Assembly: GCF_014200015.1 (NCBI RefSeq)
Contig: NZ_JACHOT010000007.1
Span: 124,001-188,000, forward strand
Source of the DNA: Aminobacter niigataensis
Lineage (GTDB): Bacteria > Pseudomonadota > Alphaproteobacteria > Rhizobiales > Rhizobiaceae
DNA length: 64,000 nt
Direction of reading: 5' to 3'
Part shown: positions 41,678 to 51,178 of the stretch, in pieces
Layout of the letters: each line of letters starts with the position of its first letter
Numbering within the stretch: the stretch's first letter is position 1
Notes under the pieces: model-generated
Databases searched by the model: none
What the model was told of the DNA's origin: nothing
Seen by the model: the letters and a program-made list of their open reading frames with translations, nothing else
Program-made: the position numbers and the translations under genes

Positions 41678-41708
41678 GACGAGGCCGGCTTTTGTCGGCC
41701 TTGTCATT
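41678..41708 (+). terminator. Rho-independent-like terminator after argB
   Basis: Arms 41678-41687 (GACGAGGCCG) and 41696-41705 (CGGCCTTGTC) pair with one G-T wobble around an eight-base loop. A short ATTTC follows. It lies 30 bases after the argB stop. Confidence 0.7.
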
Positions 41709-41801
41709 TCAGCCCTTGCGTTCACGAAGCATTGAAGCGCCTTGGCTTTCATTTTTCCCGCGTTGACGCACACTGATTTCCGGTCCCTTGGACGTCGAAC
41801 C

Positions 41802-42584
41802 ATGCTGGCGGCGCTGGCGCTGATGCTGTGCACGAGCTGCGAACTGCCTGCCACGCCGGTCATCGGCGTGGATGCCGGGACGGTGGATGTCGAGCTGGTG
41901 CTGGCCGTCGATGTTTCGAGCTCGATGGACGAAGGCGAGTTCGCCCTTCAGCGCGCCGGTTATGTCAAGGCGCTGCGCCACCCCGACTTCGTCAATGCCG
42001 TTCTGTCGGGCGTGAGGGGCCGCATTGCAGTGACCTATTTCGAGTGGGCGGGAACCGTCCAGCAGGAATCGGTCATACCGTGGCAGATCATCGACAGCCG
42101 CGACAGCGCCGACGAATTCGCCGCCAAGCTCGCCGTCAGGCCGATCGGCGGATCTGGCGGCACCTCGATCTCCAATGCGGTGGCGTTCGGCGCGAGCCTG
42201 CTGCAGCACAACGACTTCAGGGGTGAAAAGAAGGTGATCGACATCTCGGGCGACGGCCCGAACAACACCGGAGCGCCGGTGGAGGTCGCTCGCAACAACG
42301 CGGTTGCAACCGGCATCATCATCAACGGCCTGCCGATCCTCGTTCGACCGACGGGAAGCCTCGAAGACATCGACCGCTACTACGCCGAATGCGTGACCGG
42401 CGGGCCCGGCTCGTTCGTCCTGCCCATTCATCTCGCATCGGAGTTCATCACCGCGATCCGCCGCAAGCTGATCCTCGAGGTCAGCGGCGTCACCGACGCG
42501 CCGGACATCCTGAAAATCCAGGCGACAGAACCCGTCAACTGTCTCGTCGGCGAACGCTACCGGCTGGTTTATCCAGAGCCGTAG
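41802..42584 (+). CDS. DUF1194 (von Willebrand factor A-like) exported protein
   Basis: About 260 residues from the ATG at 41802; the frame is open upstream to the TTG at 41742, so the start is uncertain. The N-terminus is hydrophobic with cysteines (MLCTSC), probably a signal or lipoprotein leader. The metal-ion site motif DVSSSMD and the later GGSGGTSISNAVAFGASLL are typical of DUF1194 proteins, a VWA-type family common in rhizobia with unknown role. It lies close to, and convergent with, the lrp-type gene. Confidence 0.88.
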   Translation: MLAALALMLCTSCELPATPVIGVDAGTVDVELVLAVDVSSSMDEGEFALQRAGYVKALRHPDFVNAVLSGVRGRIAVTYFEWAGTVQQESVIPWQIIDSRDSADEFAAKLAVRPIGGSGGTSISNAVAFGASLLQHNDFRGEKKVIDISGDGPNNTGAPVEVARNNAVATGIIINGLPILVRPTGSLEDIDRYYAECVTGGPGSFVLPIHLASEFITAIRRKLILEVSGVTDAPDILKIQATEPVNCLVGERYRLVYPEP

Positions 42585-42588
42585 TCGC

Positions 42589-43065
42589 TTACGGCCGCAG
42601 GTGCCCGAGCGGCACGTGGCCGGGCCCCTTGATGTTCTGCAGCACCAACTGCGTGTGCACGTCGCGCACGCCCGACAGCCGCATCAGGCGGTGCATGACG
42701 AAGGCGTTGAGGTCGTCGACGCTGGGCACCATGACGTGCAGCAAGAAGTCGTAGTCGCCGGTCATCGTCCAGCAGGCCGAGACCTCGTCCATCCGCTGCA
42801 CGGCGGCGATGAACTTTTCCGGCGAGTCGTCGCTGTGGCTGACCAGCCTGACCTGGACGAAGACCTCGACCATGAGGCCCACCGCCCGACGGCCGATGCG
42901 GGCGGCAAAGCCCTTGATGACGCCGGCCTCCTGCAGCGCTTCGAAGCGCCGAGCGCAAGGCGTATTGGAGAGGCCGATCTCCTGCGCGATCTCGGACACC
43001 GGCTTGCGGCCGTCGCGCTGGAGAATATCGAGCATCTTGATCTCGAACTCGTCGAACTGAGGCAT
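42589..43065 (-). CDS. Lrp/AsnC-family transcriptional regulator
   Basis: A 158-residue regulator from the ATG at 43065 with GGGAG upstream. The helix-turn-helix (KMLDILQRDGRKPVSEIAQEIGLSNTPCARR) is followed by an RAM/AsnC ligand domain (VEVFVQVRLV, ACWTMTGDYDFLLHVMVPSVDDLNAFVMHRLMRL). It is divergent from phenylalanine hydroxylase and probably controls it in response to an aromatic or other amino acid. Confidence 0.93.
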   Translation of the reverse strand: MPQFDEFEIKMLDILQRDGRKPVSEIAQEIGLSNTPCARRFEALQEAGVIKGFAARIGRRAVGLMVEVFVQVRLVSHSDDSPEKFIAAVQRMDEVSACWTMTGDYDFLLHVMVPSVDDLNAFVMHRLMRLSGVRDVHTQLVLQNIKGPGHVPLGHLRP

Positions 43066-43199
43066 TTTCACTCCCTTGTGCATCATCTGCAGGTAAATAT
43101 ACCTCAATTCCCGGGCTGATGCGCGGAAAGAAGTGAATCCTGCTCGACAGCCCCGATTATGATTCGGCATCGAAACCATGTTGTCGGGAGGATCAGACA

Positions 43200-44033
43200 A
43201 TGGGCATCAGCGTTCAGGACTACGCGCAAGAATGTGCGGCCCAAGGGCTGCGTGGCGACTACACGGTCTGCCGCCCCGACTTCACCGTCGAACAGAAATA
43301 CGACTACAGCGCCGCCGAGCAGGAGGTGTGGCGCACATTGTGCGACCGCCAGACCAAGCTGACCCAGAGGCTGGCGCACAAATCCTATCTCGATGGCATG
43401 TCGGCGCTCGGCCTCGTCGACCGCATCCCGGATTTTCACGACGTCAGCGAGAAGCTGCGCAAGCTCTCCGGCTGGGAGATCGTCGCGGTGCCCGGCCTGA
43501 TCCCGGCGCAGCCGTTCTTCGATCATCTCGCCAATCGCCGCTTTCCCGTCACCAACTGGCTGAGGACGCGCGAAGAGCTCGACTACATCGTCGAGCCCGA
43601 CATGTTCCACGACTTCTTCGGCCATGTGCCGGTGCTGAGCCAGCCGGTGTTCGGCGACTTCATGCAGATGTATGGCGAGAAGGCCGGCGACCTGATCGCG
43701 CTCGGCGGCGACGAGATGACCACCCGGCTCTACTGGTACACGGCGGAATACGGCCTGATGCGTGAAGCCGGCCAGCCGCTTAAGGCATTCGGCGCCGGGC
43801 TGATGTCGTCGTTCACGGAACTACAATTCGCCGTCGAAAGCCCCGATGCCCACCAGGTCCCGTTCGACATCGAGACGGTGATGCGCACAACCTACGAGAT
43901 CGACAAGTTCCAGCGCGCCTATTTCGTGCTGCCGTCGTTCGACGTGCTCAGAGACGCTTTCCAGAACTCCGACCTGGCCGGTATCATCAAGCGCTGGAAG
44001 GATGAGCCGCCGCTCGACCCGGCGACGATCTAG
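43200..44033 (+). CDS. phhA: Phenylalanine-4-hydroxylase
   Basis: A 277-residue monomeric bacterial-type enzyme that converts phenylalanine to tyrosine with tetrahydropterin and iron. Iron ligands are His137 and His142 (FHDFFGHVPVL) and Glu183 (in YWYTAEYG). The N-terminal regulatory domain of animal enzymes is absent, as expected. The divergent Lrp-type gene is the likely regulator. The DMT transporter gene is convergent, 10 bases away. Confidence 0.97.
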   Translation: MGISVQDYAQECAAQGLRGDYTVCRPDFTVEQKYDYSAAEQEVWRTLCDRQTKLTQRLAHKSYLDGMSALGLVDRIPDFHDVSEKLRKLSGWEIVAVPGLIPAQPFFDHLANRRFPVTNWLRTREELDYIVEPDMFHDFFGHVPVLSQPVFGDFMQMYGEKAGDLIALGGDEMTTRLYWYTAEYGLMREAGQPLKAFGAGLMSSFTELQFAVESPDAHQVPFDIETVMRTTYEIDKFQRAYFVLPSFDVLRDAFQNSDLAGIIKRWKDEPPLDPATI

Positions 44034-44043
44034 GCTTGCCTGG

Positions 44044-44949
44044 CTAGCCGACGGCCAAAAGCACCAGGATGCCGCCGACGATCAAAACGCAACCGGCGAT
44101 CTCGAGCCGGTTGATGCGTTCGCGGAAGAAAAAGACGCTCGACGCAAAGGTGAACAGCATCTCGATCTGGGCCAGCGACTTGACGATCGCCGCCTGCTGG
44201 AGCGTCATGGCCATGAACCAGCCGAAGGACGCCGACGCACCGACAAGGCCGGTGAACAATGCCGGCCGCCACGCCTTGGCGATGCGCGGCAGCTCATCGC
44301 GCTCCTTCCAGACGATCCAGGCCAGCATGATCAGCGTCTGGAAGACGATGACGACGGCAAGCGTCACCGCCGCCTGCATCATGAAATTCGGCCCGCCGAG
44401 CGAAAGCGAAGCGGCGCGGTAGGCGACGGCCGAGATGCCGAAAAACGTGCCCGAGGCCAGCCCGATCAGCGCGTTGCGGCTGAGCACCGAGGTCACCAGC
44501 GTGCGGGCGGTGAATGCCGTGTGCGCGACCGAGATCAGCATCACGCCGAAGACGCTGATGGCGATGGCCGCGATGGCGCCCGCCGTCGCACGCTCGCCGA
44601 GGAACAGCAACCCGAACAGTGCCGCCTGCGCCGGCTCGGTACGCGAATAGGCGGTGCCGACGGCAAAGTTGCGGAACGAAAACAGGTGGATCAAAAGGAA
44701 GGTCGCGGCGATCTGGCCGACACCGCCGACCACGGCCCAAGCAAAAAACGCTCGGTTGAGCGGCGGCAGGTCGTAGCCGACGACAAAATGCAGCACGCCG
44801 ACGAAGGCAAGCGCGAAGGGAAAACCGAAACCGAAGCGGACGAAGGTGGCACCGGTGGTGCCCATCACGCCCTTCAGGTGCTTCTGCACCACCGACCGCA
44901 GGTTCTGCAGGAAGGCGGCGGCAATGGTGATGGGTATCCAGAGTTCCAT
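44044..44949 (-). CDS. DMT-superfamily (EamA domain) transporter
   Basis: A 301-residue protein with about ten hydrophobic segments in two EamA repeats, including YSRTEPAQAALFGLLFLGERATAGAIAAIAISVFGVML and KSLAQIEMLFTFASSVFFFRERINRLEIAG. It is not closely similar to the other DMT protein at 9600. Substrate unknown; its convergent position with phhA does not imply a shared role. Confidence 0.9.
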   Translation of the reverse strand: MELWIPITIAAAFLQNLRSVVQKHLKGVMGTTGATFVRFGFGFPFALAFVGVLHFVVGYDLPPLNRAFFAWAVVGGVGQIAATFLLIHLFSFRNFAVGTAYSRTEPAQAALFGLLFLGERATAGAIAAIAISVFGVMLISVAHTAFTARTLVTSVLSRNALIGLASGTFFGISAVAYRAASLSLGGPNFMMQAAVTLAVVIVFQTLIMLAWIVWKERDELPRIAKAWRPALFTGLVGASASFGWFMAMTLQQAAIVKSLAQIEMLFTFASSVFFFRERINRLEIAGCVLIVGGILVLLAVG

Positions 44950-45004
44950 GGAGATGTCCGGCGGGACGGCTGGAGGCGCCGCCCGTTCCCTCTAGAAGCG
45001 GCAA

Positions 45005-45030
45005 AGGCCGCGTGCAACCGTACGCGGCCT
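45005..45030 (-). terminator. Hairpin after the diguanylate cyclase gene
   Basis: Inverted repeat AGGCCGCGT/ACGCGGCCT (45005-45013 and 45022-45030) with an eight-base loop, 25 bases past the diguanylate cyclase stop. A TTT follows on the minus strand and an A-run flanks the other side, so termination of the minus-strand gene is likely. Confidence 0.6.
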
Positions 45031-45054
45031 CAAAAACCTTGTGCCAGAAACAGA

Positions 45055-45816
45055 TCAGGCCGCTTCGGGGACGCCCGTATCGAAGATCGCGCGGTTGCGG
45101 CCACGGCGCTTGGCCTCGTAGAGGCGCTTGTCGGCGCTTTTCATCAGTTCCGATACGTTGGCCTCGGACTCGCAGGTGGTGCCGCCGATGCTGACGGTCA
45201 GCGGCACGGAGCGCTCGTCGTTGGGCTGGAAGCGCAGCGCCTCGACCTCGCTGCGGATACGCTCGGCCACCAGCTTGGCCTCGTCCTTCGTGGCGCCAAC
45301 CAGGAAGGCGCCGAACTCCTCACCGCCGATGCGCCCGAGGATGTCGCCGCTGCGCACGCCGCGTGTGATCGCGGCGGCGATCTGGAGCAGCGCCTGGTCG
45401 CCGGTCAGGTGACCGAAGCTGTCGTTGATCTGCTTGAAGTGGTCGGCATCGATGATCAGCAGCGCGCCGCGATCGGTCTTGCGCCTGGATCCATCGAGGG
45501 CGGCAAAGAAGTTCTCGCGGTTGAGCATGCCGGTCATCTCGTCGCGGCTTGCCTTTTCCGAGAGGCGCTTGTGCGCGGCGGCAAGCTGAGCGTGGGCACG
45601 CGTCAGCTCTGCATGGGCCACCTTCAACTTTTCACGCTGCCAGAAGGTGTGAAAAGAAAAGGGAAATGCAATCAAGACGGGACACAGCACCGGCAATAGA
45701 TAAGCGGCGGTGTCGACAGTGCCATTCGTGAGCGGAATCACCGTCAGGACCAGCGCCATCGTGACCGCAATGCACAATAGTGTGACGAAACCGGATTTTA
45801 AAAGCACAATCTTCAA
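45055..45816 (-). CDS. Diguanylate cyclase (GGDEF domain), membrane-anchored
   Basis: A 253-residue protein. Two membrane helices occupy residues about 8-60, a short coiled coil covers 62-90, and the GGDEF domain follows. The active-site motif is GGEEF (164-168), and RSGD (155-158) lies exactly five residues before it, the position of the inhibitory I-site, so feedback inhibition by cyclic di-GMP is expected. It should synthesise cyclic di-GMP from GTP. No other cyclic di-GMP gene is near. Confidence 0.95.
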   Translation of the reverse strand: MKIVLLKSGFVTLLCIAVTMALVLTVIPLTNGTVDTAAYLLPVLCPVLIAFPFSFHTFWQREKLKVAHAELTRAHAQLAAAHKRLSEKASRDEMTGMLNRENFFAALDGSRRKTDRGALLIIDADHFKQINDSFGHLTGDQALLQIAAAITRGVRSGDILGRIGGEEFGAFLVGATKDEAKLVAERIRSEVEALRFQPNDERSVPLTVSIGGTTCESEANVSELMKSADKRLYEAKRRGRNRAIFDTGVPEAA

Positions 45817-45978
45817 TTTCTGCTCCCTGCCGACAGCTGGAATGCCAGCATCAACTGAAGGTCATCTTTCCCAGGTAGTTAAAATTCGACTTACCCCGCG
45901 TAAATTCGCCATCGTCCAATGCGATTGTGAGCGTGCGCGGACGCTTCCAAATTTCCTGAACCATGCCATAAGGGCGTC

Positions 45979-46689
45979 ATGACCGATATTCCCGATCCCG
46001 CCCGCTTCGACCACGTCACCGACTGGGTGTTCGACCTCGACAACACGCTCTATCCGCATCATTCGAATCTGTTTTCCCAGATCGACGTGAAGATGACGGG
46101 CTATGTCGCGGAGCTTCTGACGCTGTCGCGCGAGGACGCACGCAAGCTGCAGAAAGAACTCTATCTCGAATATGGCACGACGCTGAACGGCCTGATGCAG
46201 CGCCATGGCATCGATCCCGATGCGTTCCTCGAACATGTCCATGACATCGATTATTCCTGGCTGGTGCCGGATCCGGTGCTGGGCGCTGCCATCCGCCAGC
46301 TGCCCGGCCGCAAGTTCATCTTCACCAATGGCAACCGTAGCCACGCCGAGCGCACCGCGCGCCAGCTGGGCATCCTCGACCATTTCGACGACATCTTCGA
46401 CATCGTCGCCGCCGGCCTGACGCCCAAGCCGGCACGCCAGCCCTATGAGACCTTCGCCGCCCTGCACAAGGTCACCGGCGCCAATGCCGTGATGTTCGAG
46501 GACCTGGCGCGCAACCTTTCGGTGCCGAAGTCGCTCGGCATGACGACGGTGCTGATCGTGCCGCGTAATTTCGAGCCGACCTTCTCGGAGATCTGGGAGA
46601 GCGATCCCACCCACGAGGACGACGTCGACTACGTCACCGACGATCTCGCGACCTTCCTGACGACGATCGTCGAGGCCAACGCCGCTTGA
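45979..46689 (+). CDS. Pyrimidine 5'-nucleotidase (HAD superfamily)
   Basis: A 236-residue HAD hydrolase of the Pyr-5-nucleotidase (SDT1/YjjG-like) group. Motif I is VFDLDNTLY, motif II is FTNGNR, the motif III lysine region is TPKPARQPYE, and motif IV is MFEDLARNL. In rhizobial genomes this gene commonly lies before dapD. It overlaps the next gene by TTGA. Confidence 0.92.
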   Translation: MTDIPDPARFDHVTDWVFDLDNTLYPHHSNLFSQIDVKMTGYVAELLTLSREDARKLQKELYLEYGTTLNGLMQRHGIDPDAFLEHVHDIDYSWLVPDPVLGAAIRQLPGRKFIFTNGNRSHAERTARQLGILDHFDDIFDIVAAGLTPKPARQPYETFAALHKVTGANAVMFEDLARNLSVPKSLGMTTVLIVPRNFEPTFSEIWESDPTHEDDVDYVTDDLATFLTTIVEANAA

Positions 46690-47681
46690 GCCGTTTCACC
46701 TCCGTCGAGGCGCGGATCGATGCGGCGGCACATGCCGTGCTCGACCGCTTGCCTGCCGGAGGCTTTTACGGTGCGCTCGTCGAATTCCTTGTCTTCGGGC
46801 TGAAGCAGGCCTGGGCCTGCCTGTTCGGCGGCGCCATGCTGGCATTGATCATGGCGACCAGGCTGTGGTGGCCTGCGGACGCCGGACTGACGCGCTACGA
46901 CTTCCTGTTCCTCGCCGCGGTCGCCATCCAGGTCGCCATGCTGGCGCTGCGCCTGGAGAAGCCGTCCGAAGCCAAGGTCATCCTGATATTCCACGTCGTA
47001 GGGACAGTGATGGAGGTGTTCAAGACCTCCGCCGGCTCGTGGATCTATCCCGAGGAGAACCTGTTTCGCATCGCCGGCGTGCCGCTGTTCTCCGGCTTCA
47101 TGTATGCGGCGGTCGGCTCCTACCTCGCCCGCGTCAGCCGCATCTTCGACATGCGCTATACTGGCTATCCGCCGCTATGGGCGACGGTGCTGCTGTGCGC
47201 GGCGATCTACGTCAACTTCTTCGCCCACCATTTCACCATCGACATCCGCTACGGCCTGTTTGCGGCAACCGCGCTGCTCTACCTCACGACGGTGGTGCAT
47301 TACCGCGTCTTCCGCTTCCGCCACCGCATGCCGCTGCTGCTCGGCTTCCTGCTGGTCGCGATGTTCATCTGGTTCGCGGAGAACATCGGCACGTGGTCGC
47401 GCGCCTGGATCTATCCCGGCCAGCATGACGGCTGGACGCCGGTGTCGATCCAGAAGCTCGGCTCTTGGTATCTGCTGATGATCATATCCTTCGTGCTGGT
47501 GACGCTGGTCCACCGGCCGCGGCCGATGGACGCGACGCCAGGCTCAAAGGCTGTAGAACTTGGCGATGATGTCCCAGGCCTCGTCGGCGGTGTCGACAAA
47601 ATCGATGATGTCCTGGTCGCCCGGCGTGATCGTGCCCTGGTCGGCGAGGAAGTCGAGGTCGATCGCCCGCTCCCAAAATGA
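46686..47681 (+). CDS. DUF817 family membrane protein with long antisense overlap
   Basis: A 331-residue protein from the TTG at 46686 (TTGA overlap). It has about eight hydrophobic segments and the DUF817 features FHVVGTVMEVFKTSAGSWIYPEE and WFAENIGTWSRAWIYPGQ. The family normally ends soon after the last membrane helix (here around residue 280). The last about 45 residues are polar and coded opposite the end of the LOG gene, an extension of 138 bases that suggests the original stop has been lost. Function unknown. Confidence 0.85.
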   Translation: MSRFTSVEARIDAAAHAVLDRLPAGGFYGALVEFLVFGLKQAWACLFGGAMLALIMATRLWWPADAGLTRYDFLFLAAVAIQVAMLALRLEKPSEAKVILIFHVVGTVMEVFKTSAGSWIYPEENLFRIAGVPLFSGFMYAAVGSYLARVSRIFDMRYTGYPPLWATVLLCAAIYVNFFAHHFTIDIRYGLFAATALLYLTTVVHYRVFRFRHRMPLLLGFLLVAMFIWFAENIGTWSRAWIYPGQHDGWTPVSIQKLGSWYLLMIISFVLVTLVHRPRPMDATPGSKAVELGDDVPGLVGGVDKIDDVLVARRDRALVGEEVEVDRPLPK

Positions 47682-48383
47682 CTTGCCGAACAGGATGACC
47701 GGCACACGCTCCATGCGTCCGGTCTGGATCAGGGTCAGCGTCTCGAAGAACTCGTCCATCGTGCCGAAGCCGCCGGGGAACACGGCGACCGCCTTGGCAC
47801 GCATGACGAAATGCATCTTGCGGATGGCGAAGTAGTGGAAGTTGAAGCACAGCTCCGGTGTCACATAGGCATTGGGCGCCTGCTCGTGCGGCAGGACGAT
47901 GTTGAGGCCTATGGAAGGCGCGCCGACATCGTCGGCACCGCGGTTGCCGGCTTCCATCACGCCAGGGCCGCCGCCGGTGACGACGACGAACTCGCGGTAG
48001 TAGGACGCAGCCGAATGCTGCGAGCACAGGCGGGCAAACTTGCGCGCCTCCTCGTAGTAGCGACTGTTGGCCTCAAGATTCTTGCGCTGCGTCTCGTTCT
48101 TCGCCGCCCAGGCCTCGCCGCCGGGCTCGGGAATACGCGCGCCGCCGAAAAGAATCACCGTGGAGCGTATGCCGCGCTCTGCCAGAATCATCTCGGTCTT
48201 GAGCAGTTCCAGCTGCAGCCGCACCGGGCGCAGGTCGCGCTGGGTCATGAAGTCTTCGTCGTTCCAGGCAAGCCGGTAGGTCGAGGCGCGCGTCTGCGGC
48301 GTATCGGGTACGCTTTTGGAGCGCTCCAGGTCCTCGTCAGAGTGCGGCAGCGGCGTCCAGCCAGCCTTATCCATAGGATTCAT
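47544..48383 (-). CDS. LOG-family protein (nucleotide phosphoribohydrolase-like)
   Basis: A 279-residue protein of the TIGR00730/LOG family, whose members cleave cytokinin or other nucleoside 5'-monophosphates. The signature PGGFGTMDEFFETL is present, as is GGGPGVMEAGNRGA. Length is greater than the plant-like type Ia LOGs (about 200 residues) and fits the longer bacterial group. The 3' end overlaps the DUF817 frame by 138 bases on the other strand. Confidence 0.92.
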   Translation of the reverse strand: MNPMDKAGWTPLPHSDEDLERSKSVPDTPQTRASTYRLAWNDEDFMTQRDLRPVRLQLELLKTEMILAERGIRSTVILFGGARIPEPGGEAWAAKNETQRKNLEANSRYYEEARKFARLCSQHSAASYYREFVVVTGGGPGVMEAGNRGADDVGAPSIGLNIVLPHEQAPNAYVTPELCFNFHYFAIRKMHFVMRAKAVAVFPGGFGTMDEFFETLTLIQTGRMERVPVILFGKSFWERAIDLDFLADQGTITPGDQDIIDFVDTADEAWDIIAKFYSL

Positions 48384-48527
48384 TTTCTGCTCGACCCCAA
48401 ATTACCGTTGCCCGCGACATTCCGCGGCGTCACCGCGATTGACCCCTCCACTAGCCTGAAATAGGGTCCGCGCGATTTTATGCCAACTTAGAAGCCTTAA
48501 CCTTAACGGTACGTAACGGAGATGTTC

Positions 48528-49382
48528 ATGTCGAAGCCCGATCTCGCCAGCCTCGAAAAGACGATCGACAAGGCGTTCGAGGAACGCGACGGCATTTCGA
48601 CATCGACGCGCGGCGAAGTCCGCGACGCCATCGAGACCGCACTCGACCTTCTGGACAAGGGCACTGCCCGCGTCGCGCAGCGCCAGGACGACGGCAAGTG
48701 GCAGGTCAACCAGTGGCTCAAGAAGGCGGTGCTGCTGTCGTTCCGCCTGAACCCGATGGAGCTGATCTCGGGTGCGCCCGGTGGCGCCTCGTGGTGGGAC
48801 AAGGTGCCGTCCAAGTTCGACGGCTGGGGCTCGGTCGACTTCGAAAAGGCCGGCTTCCGCGCCGTGCCGTCGGCCGTCGTGCGCAAGTCGGCCTTCGTCG
48901 CTCCAGGGGCCGTACTGATGCCGTCCTTCGTCAATGTCGGCGCCTATGTCGACACCGGCACGATGGTCGATACCTGGGCCTCGGTCGGCTCCTGCGCCCA
49001 GATCGGCAAGAACGTGCACCTGTCCGGCGGCGTCGGCATTGGCGGCGTGCTTGAGCCGATGCAGGCCGGCCCGACCATCATCGAGGACAATTGCTTCATC
49101 GGCGCGCGTTCGGAAGTGGTCGAGGGCTGCATCGTGCGCGAAGGCTCGGTGCTCGGCATGGGCGTGTTCATCGGCCAGTCGACCAAGATCGTCGACCGCG
49201 CCACGGGCGACATATTCTACGGTGAAGTGCCGGCCAATTCGGTCGTCGTCGCCGGCTCGCTGTCCGGCAAGCCGCTGCCCAATGGCGAGCCCGGCCCGAG
49301 CCTCTATTGCGCCGTCATCGTCAAGCGCGTAGACGCCAGGACCCGGTCCAAGACCTCGATCAACGAACTGCTCAGAGATTGA
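48528..49382 (+). CDS. dapD: 2,3,4,5-tetrahydropyridine-2,6-dicarboxylate N-succinyltransferase
   Basis: A 284-residue hexapeptide-repeat enzyme of the succinylase branch of lysine/diaminopimelate synthesis. Visible marks: [57 protein letters not shown] and [18 protein letters not shown]. Start 48528 is supported by GGAG eight bases upstream; ATG 48522 is also possible. It works with DapE, encoded 600 bases downstream. Confidence 0.97.
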   Translation: MSKPDLASLEKTIDKAFEERDGISTSTRGEVRDAIETALDLLDKGTARVAQRQDDGKWQVNQWLKKAVLLSFRLNPMELISGAPGGASWWDKVPSKFDGWGSVDFEKAGFRAVPSAVVRKSAFVAPGAVLMPSFVNVGAYVDTGTMVDTWASVGSCAQIGKNVHLSGGVGIGGVLEPMQAGPTIIEDNCFIGARSEVVEGCIVREGSVLGMGVFIGQSTKIVDRATGDIFYGEVPANSVVVAGSLSGKPLPNGEPGPSLYCAVIVKRVDARTRSKTSINELLRD

Positions 49383-49452
49383 CCTTTCGGCAGAATTTTC
49401 TCCCAGGCATTTGAGCAAATCGCTCTAATGCCCGGCCAACAGAACGGACCGG

Positions 49453-49830
49453 ATGCACTTGCCTGACAAATCCCAGCTTTTCTGGTTGTTCTTCCGATTC
49501 TCGGGCCGCGTGAACCGCGCGGCCTACGTGCTCGGCTTTCTGCTGATGCTGGTGACGATGTCGTTCCCGCTCTACCAGTTCATGCGCGTGCATCCCGAAA
49601 GCGGCGCGGCCCAGTTGTGGTCGATGCTGTTCGGCCTGAGCTTCCTAGTCTTCCTGTGGGCGCACATCGCCTTCAGCGTCAAACGCCTGCACGATTTCGA
49701 CAAGCCAGGCCTCTTCGCGGTGGCGCTGTTCATCCCGGTGATCTCGATCTTCGCCTTCATCGCGCTCTGCTTCTATCCGGGAACGCCGGGCCCGAACCAG
49801 TTCGGCCACCAGACCAACGCGCCGCAATAG
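49453..49830 (+). CDS. DUF805 family membrane protein
   Basis: A 125-residue protein with three or four hydrophobic segments and the DUF805 features FWLFFRFSGRVNRAAYVLGFLL, SVKRLHDFDKPGLFAV and FYPGTPGPNQFG. Such proteins are widespread and uncharacterised. It lies between dapD and dapE, where rhizobia often carry it. Confidence 0.92.
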   Translation: MHLPDKSQLFWLFFRFSGRVNRAAYVLGFLLMLVTMSFPLYQFMRVHPESGAAQLWSMLFGLSFLVFLWAHIAFSVKRLHDFDKPGLFAVALFIPVISIFAFIALCFYPGTPGPNQFGHQTNAPQ

Positions 49831-49976
49831 ACCCTTCCTGTGAGGCCCAACGAGCGAGCCTGCGCCTGCCCCATGACAGGTCGTGACGGGCGACGCTGTA
49901 GCGAGGCTTAACTCGGCGTTCACCGGAGCAACCGAACGTCGTGACAGGGCCGGGCGATTCAATTATCGCTGTGGCC

Positions 49977-51164
49977 ATGAAACTGCCTACAGATCCCGCC
50001 GAGAACCTTGCCGCCCTCATTCGCTGCCCGTCGGTCACCCCGGCTGAAGGCGGCGCCCTGACGGCGCTGGAAGCCATGCTGAAGCCGCTCGGCTTCGCCG
50101 TCGAGCGCCCGACCTTCTCCGAGTCGGGCACACCCGACATCGAGAACCTCTATGCCCGCCGTTCCGGCAACGGACCGCACCTGATGTTCGCCGGCCACAC
50201 CGACGTCGTGCCGGTCGGCGACGAGGCGGCGTGGACGCACCCGCCGTTCTCGGCAGCCATCGCCAATGGCGAGATGTATGGCCGCGGCGCCGTCGATATG
50301 AAGGGCGGCATCGCTTGCTTCGTGGCGGCGGTGGCGCGCCATGTCGAGGCCAATGGCGGCCCGAAAGGATCGGTGTCGCTGCTGATCACCGGCGACGAGG
50401 AAGGCCCCGCGATCAACGGCACCGTCAAGCTGCTCGAATGGGCAGCCGCACGCGGCGAGAAGTGGGACGCTTCGCTGGTCGGCGAGCCGACCAACCCGGA
50501 TATGCTGGGCGACATGATCAAGATCGGCCGGCGCGGCTCGGTGTCGGGCGTCGTCACCGTCAACGGACGCCAGGGCCATGCCGCCTATCCGCACCTCGCC
50601 GACAACCCCGTGCGCGGGCTGATGACGCTGGTCGACGCGCTGCTCAACCCTGCCTTCGACAAGGGCACCAAGGATTTCCAGCCGAGCAACCTCGAGGTCA
50701 CCACCTTCGACGTCGGCAACCCGGCCACCAACGTCATTCCGGCCAAGGCGACGGCAGCCTTCAACATCCGCTTCAACGACACCTGGACGGTGGAGACGCT
50801 GCAGGCGGAGATCCACAATCGCCTGGACAAGGCGAGCGGCCGGAAGAAATACCGCAAGGGCCGCAAGGAGCCGATCGAATTCGAGCTGACCTGGCGCGAC
50901 ACGCCGAGCCATGTCTTTTTGACCCGCGACGACAAGCTGGTCGACGCTCTGGCGGGCTCGATCAAGGCGGTCACCGGCCGCAAGCCGAAACTGTCGACCA
51001 CCGGCGGCACTTCGGATGCGCGTTTCATCAAGGATTATTGCCCGGTCGTCGAATTCGGGCTGGTCGGCAAGACCATGCACATGGTCGACGAGCGCGTGCC
51101 GCTTGCCGAACTCGAAATGCTGACACAGGTCTACCAGCGCTTCCTGGAAGACTGGTTCGGATGA
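49977..51164 (+). CDS. dapE: Succinyl-diaminopimelate desuccinylase
   Basis: A 395-residue M20 zinc peptidase-like enzyme that removes succinate from N-succinyl-diaminopimelate. The first metal ligand histidine is in [13 protein letters not shown], the bridging aspartate region reads [12 protein letters not shown], and the general base and ligands are in TGDEEGPA; a late ligand histidine is in [14 protein letters not shown] 49977 is preferred over the upstream GTG-like start at 49941. It is the second lysine gene of this cluster. Confidence 0.97.
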   Translation: MKLPTDPAENLAALIRCPSVTPAEGGALTALEAMLKPLGFAVERPTFSESGTPDIENLYARRSGNGPHLMFAGHTDVVPVGDEAAWTHPPFSAAIANGEMYGRGAVDMKGGIACFVAAVARHVEANGGPKGSVSLLITGDEEGPAINGTVKLLEWAAARGEKWDASLVGEPTNPDMLGDMIKIGRRGSVSGVVTVNGRQGHAAYPHLADNPVRGLMTLVDALLNPAFDKGTKDFQPSNLEVTTFDVGNPATNVIPAKATAAFNIRFNDTWTVETLQAEIHNRLDKASGRKKYRKGRKEPIEFELTWRDTPSHVFLTRDDKLVDALAGSIKAVTGRKPKLSTTGGTSDARFIKDYCPVVEFGLVGKTMHMVDERVPLAELEMLTQVYQRFLEDWFG

Positions 51165-51178
51165 CAGCTTAGGACGCG

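Noticed and set aside
44002-45699. Plus-strand open frame of 565 codons
   Set aside because: It is antisense to the DMT transporter and diguanylate cyclase genes, both of which have clear motifs.
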